NCBI GenBank assembly: GCA_964626885.1
Contig: CAZVJA010000024.1
Location: 1-40,698, forward strand
Source: CAZVJA01 sp964626885
Lineage (GTDB): Bacteria > Planctomycetota > Planctomycetia > Planctomycetales > Planctomycetaceae
Direction: 5' to 3'
DNA length: 40,698 nt
Each line of letters begins with the position of its first letter. The first letter of the stretch is position 1. A program made the position numbers and the translations under genes. Of this stretch, positions 17,153-26,083 are shown piece by piece. Below the pieces are notes generated by a model that was not told the DNA's origin, ran no database searches, and saw nothing but the letters and a program-made list of their open reading frames with translations.

Positions 17153-18736
17153 TCAGGCGGCAACGAGTTGTGCCCCGGTCTTGTGTGGCTTCAAGACCCG
17201 AAATCTGCCTTGTCGAAATACTTCTTCATAGCCCGAAAGGTCATACACGTATCCCGGATCCTTCGCCTGGATGGCAGCGACCGTTTTGTCGCAGACGACC
17301 AGCAGGTCGACATCGTATTCGTCGATCAGCGCATTCAAGTTTGTGTCTGGGAGCGGGTACCATCGCGAGACGAGGCGCTTATAGGCCTCGAGTTTCTCGC
17401 CGGTGGGGGCATTATTGTTCGCTTGCACGGCACGGTGCGGAGTGCGAAAGCAGAGCAGGAAGGATAGCCGAAGATCGATGGTCAACAGCGTGCTGGCTGG
17501 TTGTGTGCGTATCCAGTCGTAAAGCGCTGCCCGTTCAGCGTCATGCCGAGTGACCAGTTTGGCAACGTAGTAAGAGCCAAGCACTCCCACGACGGAGGCG
17601 GACGACACAGCCGCGGCAACCTCCCAGATCACGGGTGAATTGACAGCGAACGTTCTCACGGCGGTGAGGAGACAAATCGCGGGAACCGAGTATTCCACAT
17701 AGCGGAATGCCTCACCGAGGAATCGAAACCAAGGAGTCGCTGTTAAAAACATTGTCGCGACGCCCGAGAGATACCAGAGAGCCAACCAGCGCTCGCCTTC
17801 ACCGAAGATCCATTCCGGCCGAGCGATATACGTCGCCGCGAGTAACGCCACCGCCGGCACGAACGTGAAACCGACCAGCAGGAAGTGCGTTACCAGCAAC
17901 CGCAGCGCCTCGCGAGGTTGACGAACCAAAGTCAGCGGCCATCTCCAGATCTGCGAATAAGTAAATGATGTGGTGTAGTGAATCTTGTCTTTCAGGTAAG
18001 TGCAGTAGAACGCGGAATGATGAAGATGACCGTAAAGCACTGTCAGGTAATGTCCCCGAGAAAAAATGAAGGCGCAAATGAACCCCAGCAGCGGAAGTTG
18101 CAGTGGGCGAAAATCCCAGGAGAAAATGGCCAGGAACGACGTCAGAAACAGAATGGCCTGTACGCCGAATTTGCTTGTCAGGCCGACCAGTCCGGCCACG
18201 GCCGCGGAAACGAACAGCCAAGCTGTCGTGCCGGTCGAGAGATACACGACGAGCGTCAGCATAGAGGTGCCGGTCAACATCGCCGAGAGCGGCCGCGGAC
18301 TCATCCGATAGACGCGTCCGGGATTCTCGACGAGCAGCGGCGTGATCGCGAACAACAAACTGGCCGCAGCCGCGATCTGTTCCGGGTGTGCAACTCCCCA
18401 CAGCCGTGACGCGAAGAAATAGGCCGTGCCAAATACAATCCCCGCGTGCAGCGTTTCGACAATGCTGCCGATGGCCGGTTCGAGCAGGTCAACCAGTTTG
18501 GCCGGGAGCAGCGACAGAACCTGATGGTAGAAGATCGGGTAACTTTCCGAGTCGCTCAACAGAAATTTAGGACTCAGATCCGGAATCGCGTCGCGTTGCT
18601 GCCGAATGGCATCAATCAGAGTTAAATGGCTGATGACGTCCCCGGTCGTCAATCCTGGCCGTCCCCAAAGTGCCAACGGGAGGATTCTAATGGTAAAGAC
18701 CGCCAACAATGAGACAAACAGCCAGATTGCCGTCAT
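17153..18736 (-). CDS. Polytopic membrane protein, GT-C-like or polymerase candidate
   Basis: A 527-residue membrane protein with about ten helices and a soluble C-terminal part of about 130 residues. The first loop has GDVISHLTLIDAI, an acidic residue with a His four positions on, which resembles the first-loop catalytic region of GT-C glycosyltransferases; SYPIFYHQVLSLLP follows. No Wzy, Wzx or PMT signature is clear. The ATG at 18736 has a good GAGGAG site 7 nt upstream. It sits between the formyltransferase-like and deacetylase-like genes in the minus-strand sugar operon. Since no other polymerase is obvious in the window, it could be the repeat-unit polymerase or a GT-C enzyme that uses a polyprenyl-linked sugar. 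This is inference from topology and context only. Confidence 0.7.
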   Translation of the reverse strand: MTAIWLFVSLLAVFTIRILPLALWGRPGLTTGDVISHLTLIDAIRQQRDAIPDLSPKFLLSDSESYPIFYHQVLSLLPAKLVDLLEPAIGSIVETLHAGIVFGTAYFFASRLWGVAHPEQIAAAASLLFAITPLLVENPGRVYRMSPRPLSAMLTGTSMLTLVVYLSTGTTAWLFVSAAVAGLVGLTSKFGVQAILFLTSFLAIFSWDFRPLQLPLLGFICAFIFSRGHYLTVLYGHLHHSAFYCTYLKDKIHYTTSFTYSQIWRWPLTLVRQPREALRLLVTHFLLVGFTFVPAVALLAATYIARPEWIFGEGERWLALWYLSGVATMFLTATPWFRFLGEAFRYVEYSVPAICLLTAVRTFAVNSPVIWEVAAAVSSASVVGVLGSYYVAKLVTRHDAERAALYDWIRTQPASTLLTIDLRLSFLLCFRTPHRAVQANNNAPTGEKLEAYKRLVSRWYPLPDTNLNALIDEYDVDLLVVCDKTVAAIQAKDPGYVYDLSGYEEVFRQGRFRVLKPHKTGAQLVAA

Positions 18737-18876
18737 CGCATCACTCCTCGATCACAAAACATCAAGCACCAATCGCGGTTCAAGGCGCGGCTTACGGCGG
18801 TGAGGCCGACCAGCCGATTGAGAACTCGTTGCTGACGTTTATCATTTGGTTGCTGGCTTCCCATTTCGATCCACTC

Positions 18877-19650
18877 TCAAATCATGTCCGGTCCATCCGC
18901 CTCAGGCCGTTCTGGCCGCCAGAGGCGAATGCAGACTTTCTGTCCTTCGAGGTAAAAATGAGCGGGGTAGTCCTCAGGATCGCAGGCACGGATCGCATCG
19001 AACAATTCCGTAAGTGACCGTTCCGGATCAATGCGGGAATCGTTGGGAGTACGGACGTGCGGATAACAACTTGCCAATTGTTCCGCTTGCGGCTCGGGGC
19101 GAAATTCCGGTGATGAGACGCGCTCGATCGCCTCGCAGATCAATTCCGGCTCGATCGCGTAGACCTTGCGCATCAATGATCGAATCGTGTCGAACCTGCT
19201 CAGTGCGACGCGCCGCTGCAGCACGATTGGGCCGGTATCCATTCCTTCATCAATCAGATGGACCGTTGCGCCGGACTCCGTTTCGTTATTCATCAGTATG
19301 TGAGCGCCGCTGGTCGGACCGCGGTAACGCGGGAGCAGAGTGGGATGTACGTTAAGGCAGAGTGGAAACAAGGCCAAATGTTCCTGCTTTAACAGAAAGG
19401 GAAATCCGATTGACAGCAGCAGACTCCCTTCAAACGGCCCCAGGACATTCGCCAAGTCCGCACGACCGGTGAACACAACCGGCAGCCCCGCGTCTTCAAG
19501 CTTTCGGGTACTCGCACTCAATCGTGGCGCGGGTTTTTCCGGGACAACAATCGCTCGGATGCGGTGTCCGGCCGCATGCAGCGCGAAGATCGATGCTTCG
19601 CGATCCCGCCCTCCAAACAGCACGACCAGGCTTTGCATCGTCCGTGACAC
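18877..19650 (-). CDS. Formyltransferase-fold enzyme, probable sugar N-formyltransferase
   Basis: A 257-residue protein with the formyl_trans_N fold, which uses N10-formyltetrahydrofolate. The catalytic triad is visible: Asn100 and His102 in CLNVHPTLLPRYRG, and Asp138 in DEGMDTGPIVL. At 257 residues it is shorter than methionyl-tRNA formyltransferase (about 315) and lacks its C-terminal tRNA-binding domain. That points to the sugar-nucleotide N-formyltransferase type (VioF/FdtF-like) rather than Fmt. The GTG at 19650 has GGAG 7 nt upstream; the ATG at 19638 is the alternative. It lies 31 nt after the GNAT gene and two genes after a DegT aminotransferase, which would supply the amino group to be formylated. 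The sugar itself is not known. Confidence 0.85.
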   Translation of the reverse strand: MSRTMQSLVVLFGGRDREASIFALHAAGHRIRAIVVPEKPAPRLSASTRKLEDAGLPVVFTGRADLANVLGPFEGSLLLSIGFPFLLKQEHLALFPLCLNVHPTLLPRYRGPTSGAHILMNNETESGATVHLIDEGMDTGPIVLQRRVALSRFDTIRSLMRKVYAIEPELICEAIERVSSPEFRPEPQAEQLASCYPHVRTPNDSRIDPERSLTELFDAIRACDPEDYPAHFYLEGQKVCIRLWRPERPEADGPDMI

Positions 19651-19681
19651 GTCCCGTCTCCATCACTCGGCTGATCGCCCT

Positions 19682-20773
19682 TTACGCCACCGCCATCGGG
19701 GAGGATGTTCTCAATCGGTCAAACGGCACGACGTAAAAGTAGGGATACTCGCGCAATAGAGTCTCCCGTTCACAATCCAGGACCGATTCATCAACCACGT
19801 CCACGTAATAAAAATACGGTATGTCCTTCGTCCCCCAGCGGCTTTTGAACTGGTACACGCCTCCTTGTGACAGCCATGTCCCTCCCCAGTTCCAGTGATC
19901 GCATCCACGTCGCGCCGCCTCGCGCATCGCTTCAAAGATCAGCAGGCTCATCGGTTGCAAAATGCGTGCTTCGGCGACGGTCGCCGGCGTAAAATATTCA
20001 GCGGTCTGGTTATGGAAAAAGACGAGCAGTGATGCGATGACGTCTTCTCCTTTGATAGCGCGGTACACCCGGTAGTGCCGATCGTAAACGAACTCTTCAC
20101 GGATAGTCTCGAATACCGAGAGTGGCTTGGCGGTTCCCCCGATGGACTGCATGTTCTCGGCGTGCATGGACGCCAAGACCCGCATCGCTTCCGCGCTCGC
20201 ACAGTGTTCCACGATGATGCCCGATTTTTGCCCCTTGCGGACACTGTTGCGCGTCTTGACATGGTAACTGCTCATCAGTTGATCGCCGCACCGGTCGTCG
20301 TTCCCGTCATAAACCGGCAGGGGGGTGATCTGTCCAACCCGCGAGTCGCACAGCGAGTGCCTTAGCGTTGTGCGATAGAAGACGTCCATTTCGGAAAGCG
20401 GATTCGAGACCAACGTCGCAGCCACGACGTCCTGTTCTCGGCCGAGGCTGTGCCACGCATCGATCAGCACTTGGCGAGCGTTCTCCGCCGCACTGAAATC
20501 TGGATCGAGCAGCAACCCACCATTGCTTCCGAAGAATGGGAGTGAATTCAGAACGTTCCCCTGAGCGCCCGATTTAAGAAAAACTGGAAGTGCTCCCACG
20601 ATCCTGTTCGATTCGAATGCCAGCAAGTATTGGTCGGAACCGGCTGCCACAATCCTGCGGAGCATTCTCAAGTAGGGCACCGAATGGAAAATCAGTGCAT
20701 CGGGCACTGTCGACAGCCAGTGCTCGTAGCTATCGAACAAGGAATCGGTCAGGAGTTCGACGCGTATTCGCAT
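19682..20773 (-). CDS. FemAB/GNAT-fold acyltransferase
   Basis: A 363-residue protein with the Acetyltransf_6 (BioF2-like) arrangement of two GNAT-like halves seen in FemAB-related proteins. Seen are FHSVPYLRMLRRI near the start, a central ALPVFLKSG and PFFGSNGGLLLD, then YHVKTRNSVRKGQKSG and MHAENMQSIGG. A C-terminal core YRAIKGEDVIASLLVFFHNQTAEYF is followed by WNWGGTWLSQGGVYQFKSRWG. Known relatives in EPS/PEP-CTERM loci are FemAB-related proteins of unproved substrate, presumed to acylate an amino sugar or amino acid. I prefer the ATG at 20773, which overlaps the DegT gene by 25 nt. Together with the DegT and formyltransferase genes it may provide an alternative acyl group on an amino sugar. 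The donor (acyl-CoA or aminoacyl-tRNA) is not decided. Confidence 0.85.
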   Translation of the reverse strand: MRIRVELLTDSLFDSYEHWLSTVPDALIFHSVPYLRMLRRIVAAGSDQYLLAFESNRIVGALPVFLKSGAQGNVLNSLPFFGSNGGLLLDPDFSAAENARQVLIDAWHSLGREQDVVAATLVSNPLSEMDVFYRTTLRHSLCDSRVGQITPLPVYDGNDDRCGDQLMSSYHVKTRNSVRKGQKSGIIVEHCASAEAMRVLASMHAENMQSIGGTAKPLSVFETIREEFVYDRHYRVYRAIKGEDVIASLLVFFHNQTAEYFTPATVAEARILQPMSLLIFEAMREAARRGCDHWNWGGTWLSQGGVYQFKSRWGTKDIPYFYYVDVVDESVLDCERETLLREYPYFYVVPFDRLRTSSPMAVA

Positions 20774-21816
20774 TGGGGAACCTGCCACACGCAGTGGCAC
20801 GCGGAGATCAACCGATCGACCTCTTTGCGGGAAAGGGATGGATAAAGCGGGATCGAGATGGTTTCGTCGTACAGTCGCGTGGCGTTGGGAAAATCGTGAT
20901 CCTTCAGTCCGAGCAGCCGATGCAGGAGTTGATCAACTCCACGTCGGACGTGAATCCCCTCCCTGGCGAATGCGGTGTGTTCGTCGTCAAACGATCGATG
21001 CGTGCGGACCGGAAAGCGGAAAAAGATGCTGCGATCGCCCAGAGCAAGCGGAAGCTGGACGCCGTCCCCATTCAAATGCGCGAAATACACATTCGCGAGT
21101 TCGCGTCGCCGCTGCAAAAACTGTGGATAGCGTCGCAATTGAGACAGCCCGAGTGCTGCCTGAAGGTCACTAAGTCCGGTTGGAAATCGTTTGCTGAGCT
21201 GCGTCGGGTCTCCGTCCCGCAAAGTGCGGATTCGATGGAGAAGTTCACGGTCGTGCGAGACGACGAGCCCCCCCTCTCCTGTCGTGAGGCATTTCGTTGC
21301 GTGGAATGAGAACACGCCGACATCACCAAGCATTCCCACACGCCGCGCGCCGATCGTTCCGCCGAACGCCTGGCAGGAGTCTTCAATAATTGGAACACCG
21401 AATTCCCGAAATGACGGCGTGTCGGCCGCGATTCCAAAAATATGAACGACAATAATCGCTCGCGTGTTCGGGGTTATTCGCGGTCGCACCGTGTCAGGAG
21501 TCATCACCCAATCGGCGGAGACATCACATAAAACAGGTGCGGCACCGACGGAACAGACGGCATCCAGCACGCTTTTGCAGACATAAGTGGGAAGGATAAC
21601 TTCGGCCCCGGGGCCGATATTTAGCCCCTGCAGAGCAAATCCCAGCGCGGCGGTACCGCTCCCGGCGGATACGCTGGCGCCGGCGCCAAGAAATCGTGAG
21701 GTCTCTTCTTCGAGCTTTGCAACCAGTTCTCCTTGCGCAATCATTCCCTTAGCCATCACGTCGGTGACGGCTTGCATATCGTGGGGAGTAATCCAGGGAC
21801 GCGAGTGAGGAATCAC
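20749..21816 (-). CDS. DegT/DnrJ/EryC1/StrS sugar aminotransferase
   Basis: A 355-residue PLP-dependent enzyme that would aminate a keto-sugar nucleotide with glutamate as donor. The internal aldimine lysine is Lys175 (FHATKCLTTGEGG), with the PLP-ring Asp146 in IIEDSCQAFGG and the SAGSGTAAL phosphate loop near residue 50. The start is a GTG at 21816 with only a weak AAGA upstream. The C-terminal part (FARE...RRGVDQLLH) matches the family. It overlaps the GNAT gene downstream by 25 nt. In the operon it is followed by the GNAT and formyltransferase genes, so the likely job is to make the 4- or 3-amino group that one of them acylates. It differs clearly from the two other DegT proteins in the window. 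Confidence 0.92.
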   Translation of the reverse strand: MIPHSRPWITPHDMQAVTDVMAKGMIAQGELVAKLEEETSRFLGAGASVSAGSGTAALGFALQGLNIGPGAEVILPTYVCKSVLDAVCSVGAAPVLCDVSADWVMTPDTVRPRITPNTRAIIVVHIFGIAADTPSFREFGVPIIEDSCQAFGGTIGARRVGMLGDVGVFSFHATKCLTTGEGGLVVSHDRELLHRIRTLRDGDPTQLSKRFPTGLSDLQAALGLSQLRRYPQFLQRRRELANVYFAHLNGDGVQLPLALGDRSIFFRFPVRTHRSFDDEHTAFAREGIHVRRGVDQLLHRLLGLKDHDFPNATRLYDETISIPLYPSLSRKEVDRLISACHCVWQVPQCEYASNS

Positions 21817-21897
21817 AACAGGTTCTTGGCCTCGACAGTCAACGCGAGCAAGTTTGTTTCCAAGAGAATCAAAAACTTCTTCTTGAGAGTTCGGTAA

Positions 21898-21915
21898 CGA
21901 TAGAACTTTCTATCG
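21898..21915 (-). terminator. Perfect palindrome just after the second amidotransferase stop
   Basis: CGATAGAA and TTCTATCG flank a 2-nt centre, which folds as a 7-bp stem with a 4-nt loop on the minus strand, starting 3 nt past the stop. No U-tract follows at once. It may be a weak terminator or an RNA-end hairpin that splits the ten-gene series. The rest of the gap up to 21816 has no other clear feature. Confidence 0.3.
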
Positions 21916-21918
21916 AGC

Positions 21919-23889
21919 TCATGCGGCGAATTGCGGGCGTCTCGCTACTTCGATTCTTCGGCTTTCGGAGAACTGCCGCAAACAAAACTCGACATTCATC
22001 AGCGACCAGATCAACAACCTGCGGTTCTCCTGCCCGGAAGCATGCTCGTCGAGCACGTCGCAAATCGCCTCGCGGTCGAGATACTCGCTGATCCGCGAAT
22101 TCGAGCCGACAAGTGTTTGCCGCACATACTCGCGGCTTTCGTGTCGGAACCAGGCGGCGTCTGGAGCGGAGAAGCCTTGTTTGCCGGCTATCGTGATCTC
22201 TTCCGGTAACAGACGACTCATTGCTCGGCGCAACAGCAGCTTTCCATCGCGTGGGTTGCGGATGAATTGTTCGAGTTGGGGGACCGCGCTTACCGCCGAA
22301 GCTCCCGAACCAGCATTCAACAACGCCGCAACATCCGGCAGTCGACCAAGCTTAAACTTGGCTGGTAGTCGCATTGCGAAATCAACCAGATCGTTGTCAA
22401 GGAAAGGGATACGTGTTTCGAGACCATGGGCCATCGAGAGCTTGTCTTCCACGACAAGCAGCCCGTGCAGAAACGTCTTCGACTCGAAATAGAGGCAGTG
22501 GTTGACGTAATCTTCCGGTCGCAATGTCTTGCCGGCCTGCGGTGCCATCCGCGCAAATCGTGTGGTGAACACTTCCTCGAAGATCGCCCGCGTATCAACC
22601 TGCCGGGCTTCGTTCCAAATCGGCGCGAAGATTTGACGGCGGAGTGATTCGGGAATCAACCGCACCCACTGCAGGTAATAGCTGTCCAGAAACTCCTTAT
22701 TTGTCGCGCTTGCAATGTGTGGATAGTATCGCCAAGGGTATCCGCCGAAGAGCTCATCTCCGCCAGTTCCTGAGAGCACAACCTTGACGAACCGACTCGC
22801 CAGCCGGGCAGCATAATAATTCGGATAACTCTGCCCGACGCGGGGTTCATCCAGATGCCACGCGACATCGGGGATTGCCCTCTGCATGTCCGCCGGTCTG
22901 AGGATGGATTCGTGATGCTCTGTGTCGAACATCAGCGACGTCCTCCGCGCGGAGATCCGTTCATCAAAGGACCGTTCCCCCTCCGAGGCCGAATGCAGGT
23001 CGAAGCCGCAGGTAAACGTTCGCAGAAGAGCCATCTCTCGCGACGCGACCGCCACGATCGAGCCGGAGTCCATGCCGCCGCTGAGATACGATCCCACCTC
23101 GACGTCACTGACAAGTTGCCGCTGCACCGCCTGCCGGAACAGCCGCAACAGTTCCTCGCGGCATTCTACTTCGTCGACGCGCCGTTCCGGTTCGCGGAAA
23201 TCGAAATCCCACCATCTGCGAGGAGAAATACCGCCGGCCGTGCGGCGTGAGGAGGGCGTGACATACAGATAGGTGCCGGCTGGAAGTATCTGTATATCAC
23301 GGTACAGCGTCCGGTTGCCAAACATGTTTTGAAAGGTGAAGTATTCGACCAGCGCCGCGGGGTCAATTTCCGACGCACACTCTGGATGGGCGAACAAACC
23401 TTTCATTTCGGACGCAAAGAGAAATGTGTCCCCTCGCCAAGTGTAATAGAGCGGCTTTATGCCGTAACGGTCGCGCGCCAGGAAGAGTTCTCGTCTTCGC
23501 CGGTCCCAAATGGCCAAAGCGAACATGCCGTTGAACCGCTCGACGCACTTCTCTCCCCACTCCTCGAACGCGTGCAGCACGACTTCAGTGTCGGACTGCG
23601 ACCGGAATGAATGCCCGCGCGCCTTCAGACGCGCCCGCAACTCGCGAAAGTTGTACACCTCGCCGTTGTAGGTAATCACGAACCGGCCATCGGGGGTCGA
23701 CATCGGCTGCCGTCCAGCGGGGCTCAGGTCGAGAATCGCCAACCGCCGGTGCCCTAGCGCGACCGGCCCGTCGACATGCACTCCTTCGCCGTCCGGTCCA
23801 CGATGCGCCAGCGCATCGGTCATCTTTCGGATTCGCTGTTCAGCGGCAGGCTCGCCGTCGAGATTGTAAAACCCGGCGATTCCGCACAT
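21919..23889 (-). CDS. asnB: Asparagine synthase-like glutamine amidotransferase (second copy)
   Basis: A class-II amidotransferase of 656 residues, with Cys2 as nucleophile (MCGIAGFYNL), HRGPDGEG, YNGEVYNF and the ATP-pyrophosphatase loop SGGMDSGS at 270-277, then LSGTGGDELFGGYPWRYY. Both catalytic halves look intact. It differs from the copy at 3984 in its loop (SGGMDSGS against SGGLDSS) and through the central region, so it is not a recent duplicate. The start has a strong AGGAGGGG ribosome site 6 nt upstream. It follows the DegT gene at 23914 by 24 nt in the same direction. EPS-locus members of this family are often called exosortase-system amidotransferases; no exosortase is visible here. 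Amidation of a uronic acid in the repeat unit is the likely role, by inference from context. Confidence 0.92.
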   Translation of the reverse strand: MCGIAGFYNLDGEPAAEQRIRKMTDALAHRGPDGEGVHVDGPVALGHRRLAILDLSPAGRQPMSTPDGRFVITYNGEVYNFRELRARLKARGHSFRSQSDTEVVLHAFEEWGEKCVERFNGMFALAIWDRRRRELFLARDRYGIKPLYYTWRGDTFLFASEMKGLFAHPECASEIDPAALVEYFTFQNMFGNRTLYRDIQILPAGTYLYVTPSSRRTAGGISPRRWWDFDFREPERRVDEVECREELLRLFRQAVQRQLVSDVEVGSYLSGGMDSGSIVAVASREMALLRTFTCGFDLHSASEGERSFDERISARRTSLMFDTEHHESILRPADMQRAIPDVAWHLDEPRVGQSYPNYYAARLASRFVKVVLSGTGGDELFGGYPWRYYPHIASATNKEFLDSYYLQWVRLIPESLRRQIFAPIWNEARQVDTRAIFEEVFTTRFARMAPQAGKTLRPEDYVNHCLYFESKTFLHGLLVVEDKLSMAHGLETRIPFLDNDLVDFAMRLPAKFKLGRLPDVAALLNAGSGASAVSAVPQLEQFIRNPRDGKLLLRRAMSRLLPEEITIAGKQGFSAPDAAWFRHESREYVRQTLVGSNSRISEYLDREAICDVLDEHASGQENRRLLIWSLMNVEFCLRQFSESRRIEVARRPQFAA

Positions 23890-23913
23890 CGTTTCCCCTC
23901 CTGTCGGCCATCC

Positions 23914-25077
23914 TCACACCCGGCTGTATGCGACGTGATGCAGTGCGTCGGCAACGTATCGGGCATCGTCCAAAGTCATTGCGTTGTGCAACGGAATCGC
24001 CATGGTCATCCGGTCGCAGTCACGTGCGACCGGAAAGCGATCGTCGCCGTATCCGAATCGATCGCGATAAAGCCCCAGCAGGTGCACCGCGTGTGTTCCC
24101 GGCCGTGTGCTGACTCCCTGCGCCTCCAACCTTTGCATGATCTCGTTCCGGGGGCACGGGGCGCGGCGCTCGTCGACCCGGCAGACGTATGCTTGCCAAC
24201 CGTGCTCGCACTCGTCAGGAACATGCGGCGTCGCAAGCCAGGCGATGTCGGCCAACTCGCGGTGATAGAACTCCGCCAGATCCCGGCGTTCAGAAAGAAA
24301 TCCGTCGAGTTTGCGCAACTGCACGCTGCCGACAGCCCCCTGCATGTCGGTCATGCGGTAATTGAAGCCGAGCAGGTTGAACTCCGGCAACAGATACGGC
24401 TGCGGCCCGTGATGCCGCTGTTCTTCCGAAATCGATGCTCCATGATTACGGAGCTGGTTGATCTTGTCCGCCAGTCTCTCGTCGCTGGTGGTGATCATCC
24501 CCCCCTCGCCGGTCGTGATGCTCTTTCTGGGATGAAATGAAAAGCATCCCAAACGTCCGAGCGAACCGGCAGGGCGCCCCTTGTACGAAGCCCCGGCGGC
24601 ACAGGCGGCGTCTTCGATGATCGGGATGTCCTCCGCAACAGCAGCAATCGCGTCGATATCGGCACACAACCCAAACAGATGGACGGCGATGATCGCTTTC
24701 GTCCGGGGAGTGATAGTCCGCCGAAGGTTCGCCGGGTCAAGGTTGTAGGTCAGCGGATCGACGTCGACGAGCACCGGGGTCGCGCCGCAATAGAGCACGA
24801 CGTTCGCCGTCGCGACCCAGGTAAACGCTGGAACGATGACTTCGTCGCCAGGGCCGACGTCGAGTGCCGCGAGCGCCAAATGCAGCGCCGTCGTGCAACT
24901 GGTTGTCGCGAGGGCATGCTTAACCTGGTGCCGCGCAGCGAACTCCCGCTCGAACCGCGCGACGCAGGGCCCCTGCGTCAACCAGCCGTTCTGCAATGGC
25001 TCACGGATCGCTTGCCATTCGTCGTCACCAAGCACCGGCCGGGCGATGGGGATCTTGCGGAGCGTTTCAAGCGGCAT
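23914..25077 (-). CDS. DegT/DnrJ/EryC1/StrS sugar aminotransferase
   Basis: A 387-residue PLP-dependent aminotransferase of the sugar-nucleotide group. The Schiff-base lysine is Lys185 (FHPRKSITTGEGG), with IIEDAACAAG for the PLP Asp and PAFTWVATANVVLYCGATPVLVDVD, a canonical stretch of the ArnB/PseC-like branch. I take the ATG at 25077 because AGGAGG (25087-25092 on the other strand) lies 9 nt upstream; a start at 25113 would add 12 residues and a longer overlap. It overlaps the epimerase gene by 11 nt, so the two are probably translated together. The likely job is C4 amination of a 4-keto-6-deoxy sugar, but no 4,6-dehydratase of classical type is obvious here other than the neighbouring epimerase-like protein. 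Confidence 0.92.
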   Translation of the reverse strand: MPLETLRKIPIARPVLGDDEWQAIREPLQNGWLTQGPCVARFEREFAARHQVKHALATTSCTTALHLALAALDVGPGDEVIVPAFTWVATANVVLYCGATPVLVDVDPLTYNLDPANLRRTITPRTKAIIAVHLFGLCADIDAIAAVAEDIPIIEDAACAAGASYKGRPAGSLGRLGCFSFHPRKSITTGEGGMITTSDERLADKINQLRNHGASISEEQRHHGPQPYLLPEFNLLGFNYRMTDMQGAVGSVQLRKLDGFLSERRDLAEFYHRELADIAWLATPHVPDECEHGWQAYVCRVDERRAPCPRNEIMQRLEAQGVSTRPGTHAVHLLGLYRDRFGYGDDRFPVARDCDRMTMAIPLHNAMTLDDARYVADALHHVAYSRV

Positions 25078-26083
25078 GAGGACGGGCCTCCTGGCGACGG
25101 CGGGCGACTTCATCCTTGTGCGATTGCCGCCAATCGATGAGCTTGCGGATCCCCTCGCGCAGCCGGACCCGCGCCTGAAAATTGAGTTGCTCGCGTGCTT
25201 TCTCCGGGCAGCCGACGCGGTTTTTGACGAAGGTCTGTCCTCCCGGTTCGTATTGGATCCCCAGCTTCGCGCCGGTGACTTCGAGAATCATCTCGGTCAA
25301 CTGTTTGATCGTCGTACGAATGCCGGTGCCGACGTTGTAGAACTCGTCGCAAGCATCGGCTTTCATCGCCTGGACGTTGGCTGCCGCGCAATCGCCGACG
25401 TACACAAAGTCGTATGCCTGCGACCCGTCCCCGTAGACGATCGGGGGCAGACCGGCATCGATGCGATCGAGAATTTTCATGATGACCGAGATATACGCTC
25501 CCTGGTAATCCTGCCGCGGGCCGTAGACATTCATGTACCGCAGCCCGACATACTCGAACCGCTGGGGGGAATCCTTGTAGCGATGGTACAGCGCACGTGC
25601 CATGTGCTCGCCGGCGATCTTCGTCGCACCGTAGAAATTGGTGTTGTTATACGGATGATCCTCGGTCATCGGTTCCTCGACTGCATCTCCATAGACCGAT
25701 GCGGATGACGAGTACACCAATCGCGTGACGCCGCACTGCACGCACGCCTCGAGCACGTTGAACGTTCCACCGATGTTCACTTCGAAAGCCGAACGGGGAA
25801 AATCATGACAGTGCAGCAACCACATCGCGGCGAAGTGAAACACACCGTCGATTCCGCGGAGCGATTCGTGCAGAATGTCTCGATGTAGAATATCGCCCCC
25901 GTAGGGAGCGACGGTGACGCGCGGATCACGTAGAGCGTCGGCAAGATTGTGCCGGCTGCCGCGTGTGAAATTATCGTAGATGCGAATCTCGCTCACCGGC
26001 TCGTGCAGCAGAGCATCGACCGTGTGCGAACCAATCAACCCGGCGCCCCCGATGACGAGGACGCGCTTCCCGCGCAGGTCCAT
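25067..26083 (-). CDS. NAD-dependent nucleotide-sugar epimerase/dehydratase
   Basis: A 338-residue extended SDR. The NAD-binding motif is VIGGAGLIGSH (residues 10-20), with FHFAAMWLL in place of the usual HLAA loop, SSSASVYGD for the catalytic Ser region, and Tyr151 and Lys155 in YGATK. EYVGLRYMNVYGPRQDYQGAYISVIMKIL is the usual substrate-loop stretch. It could be a UDP-glucose-type 4-epimerase or a dehydratase; the sequence does not decide. The ATG at 26083 has AAGGGGG about 6 nt upstream and gives a sensible N-terminus (MDLRGKRVLVIGG); a start at 26185 would add 34 unlikely residues. It heads the ten-gene minus-strand operon and is divergent from the Gfo/Idh gene at 26468, with 384 nt between them. 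Confidence 0.9.
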   Translation of the reverse strand: MDLRGKRVLVIGGAGLIGSHTVDALLHEPVSEIRIYDNFTRGSRHNLADALRDPRVTVAPYGGDILHRDILHESLRGIDGVFHFAAMWLLHCHDFPRSAFEVNIGGTFNVLEACVQCGVTRLVYSSSASVYGDAVEEPMTEDHPYNNTNFYGATKIAGEHMARALYHRYKDSPQRFEYVGLRYMNVYGPRQDYQGAYISVIMKILDRIDAGLPPIVYGDGSQAYDFVYVGDCAAANVQAMKADACDEFYNVGTGIRTTIKQLTEMILEVTGAKLGIQYEPGGQTFVKNRVGCPEKAREQLNFQARVRLREGIRKLIDWRQSHKDEVARRRQEARPHAA

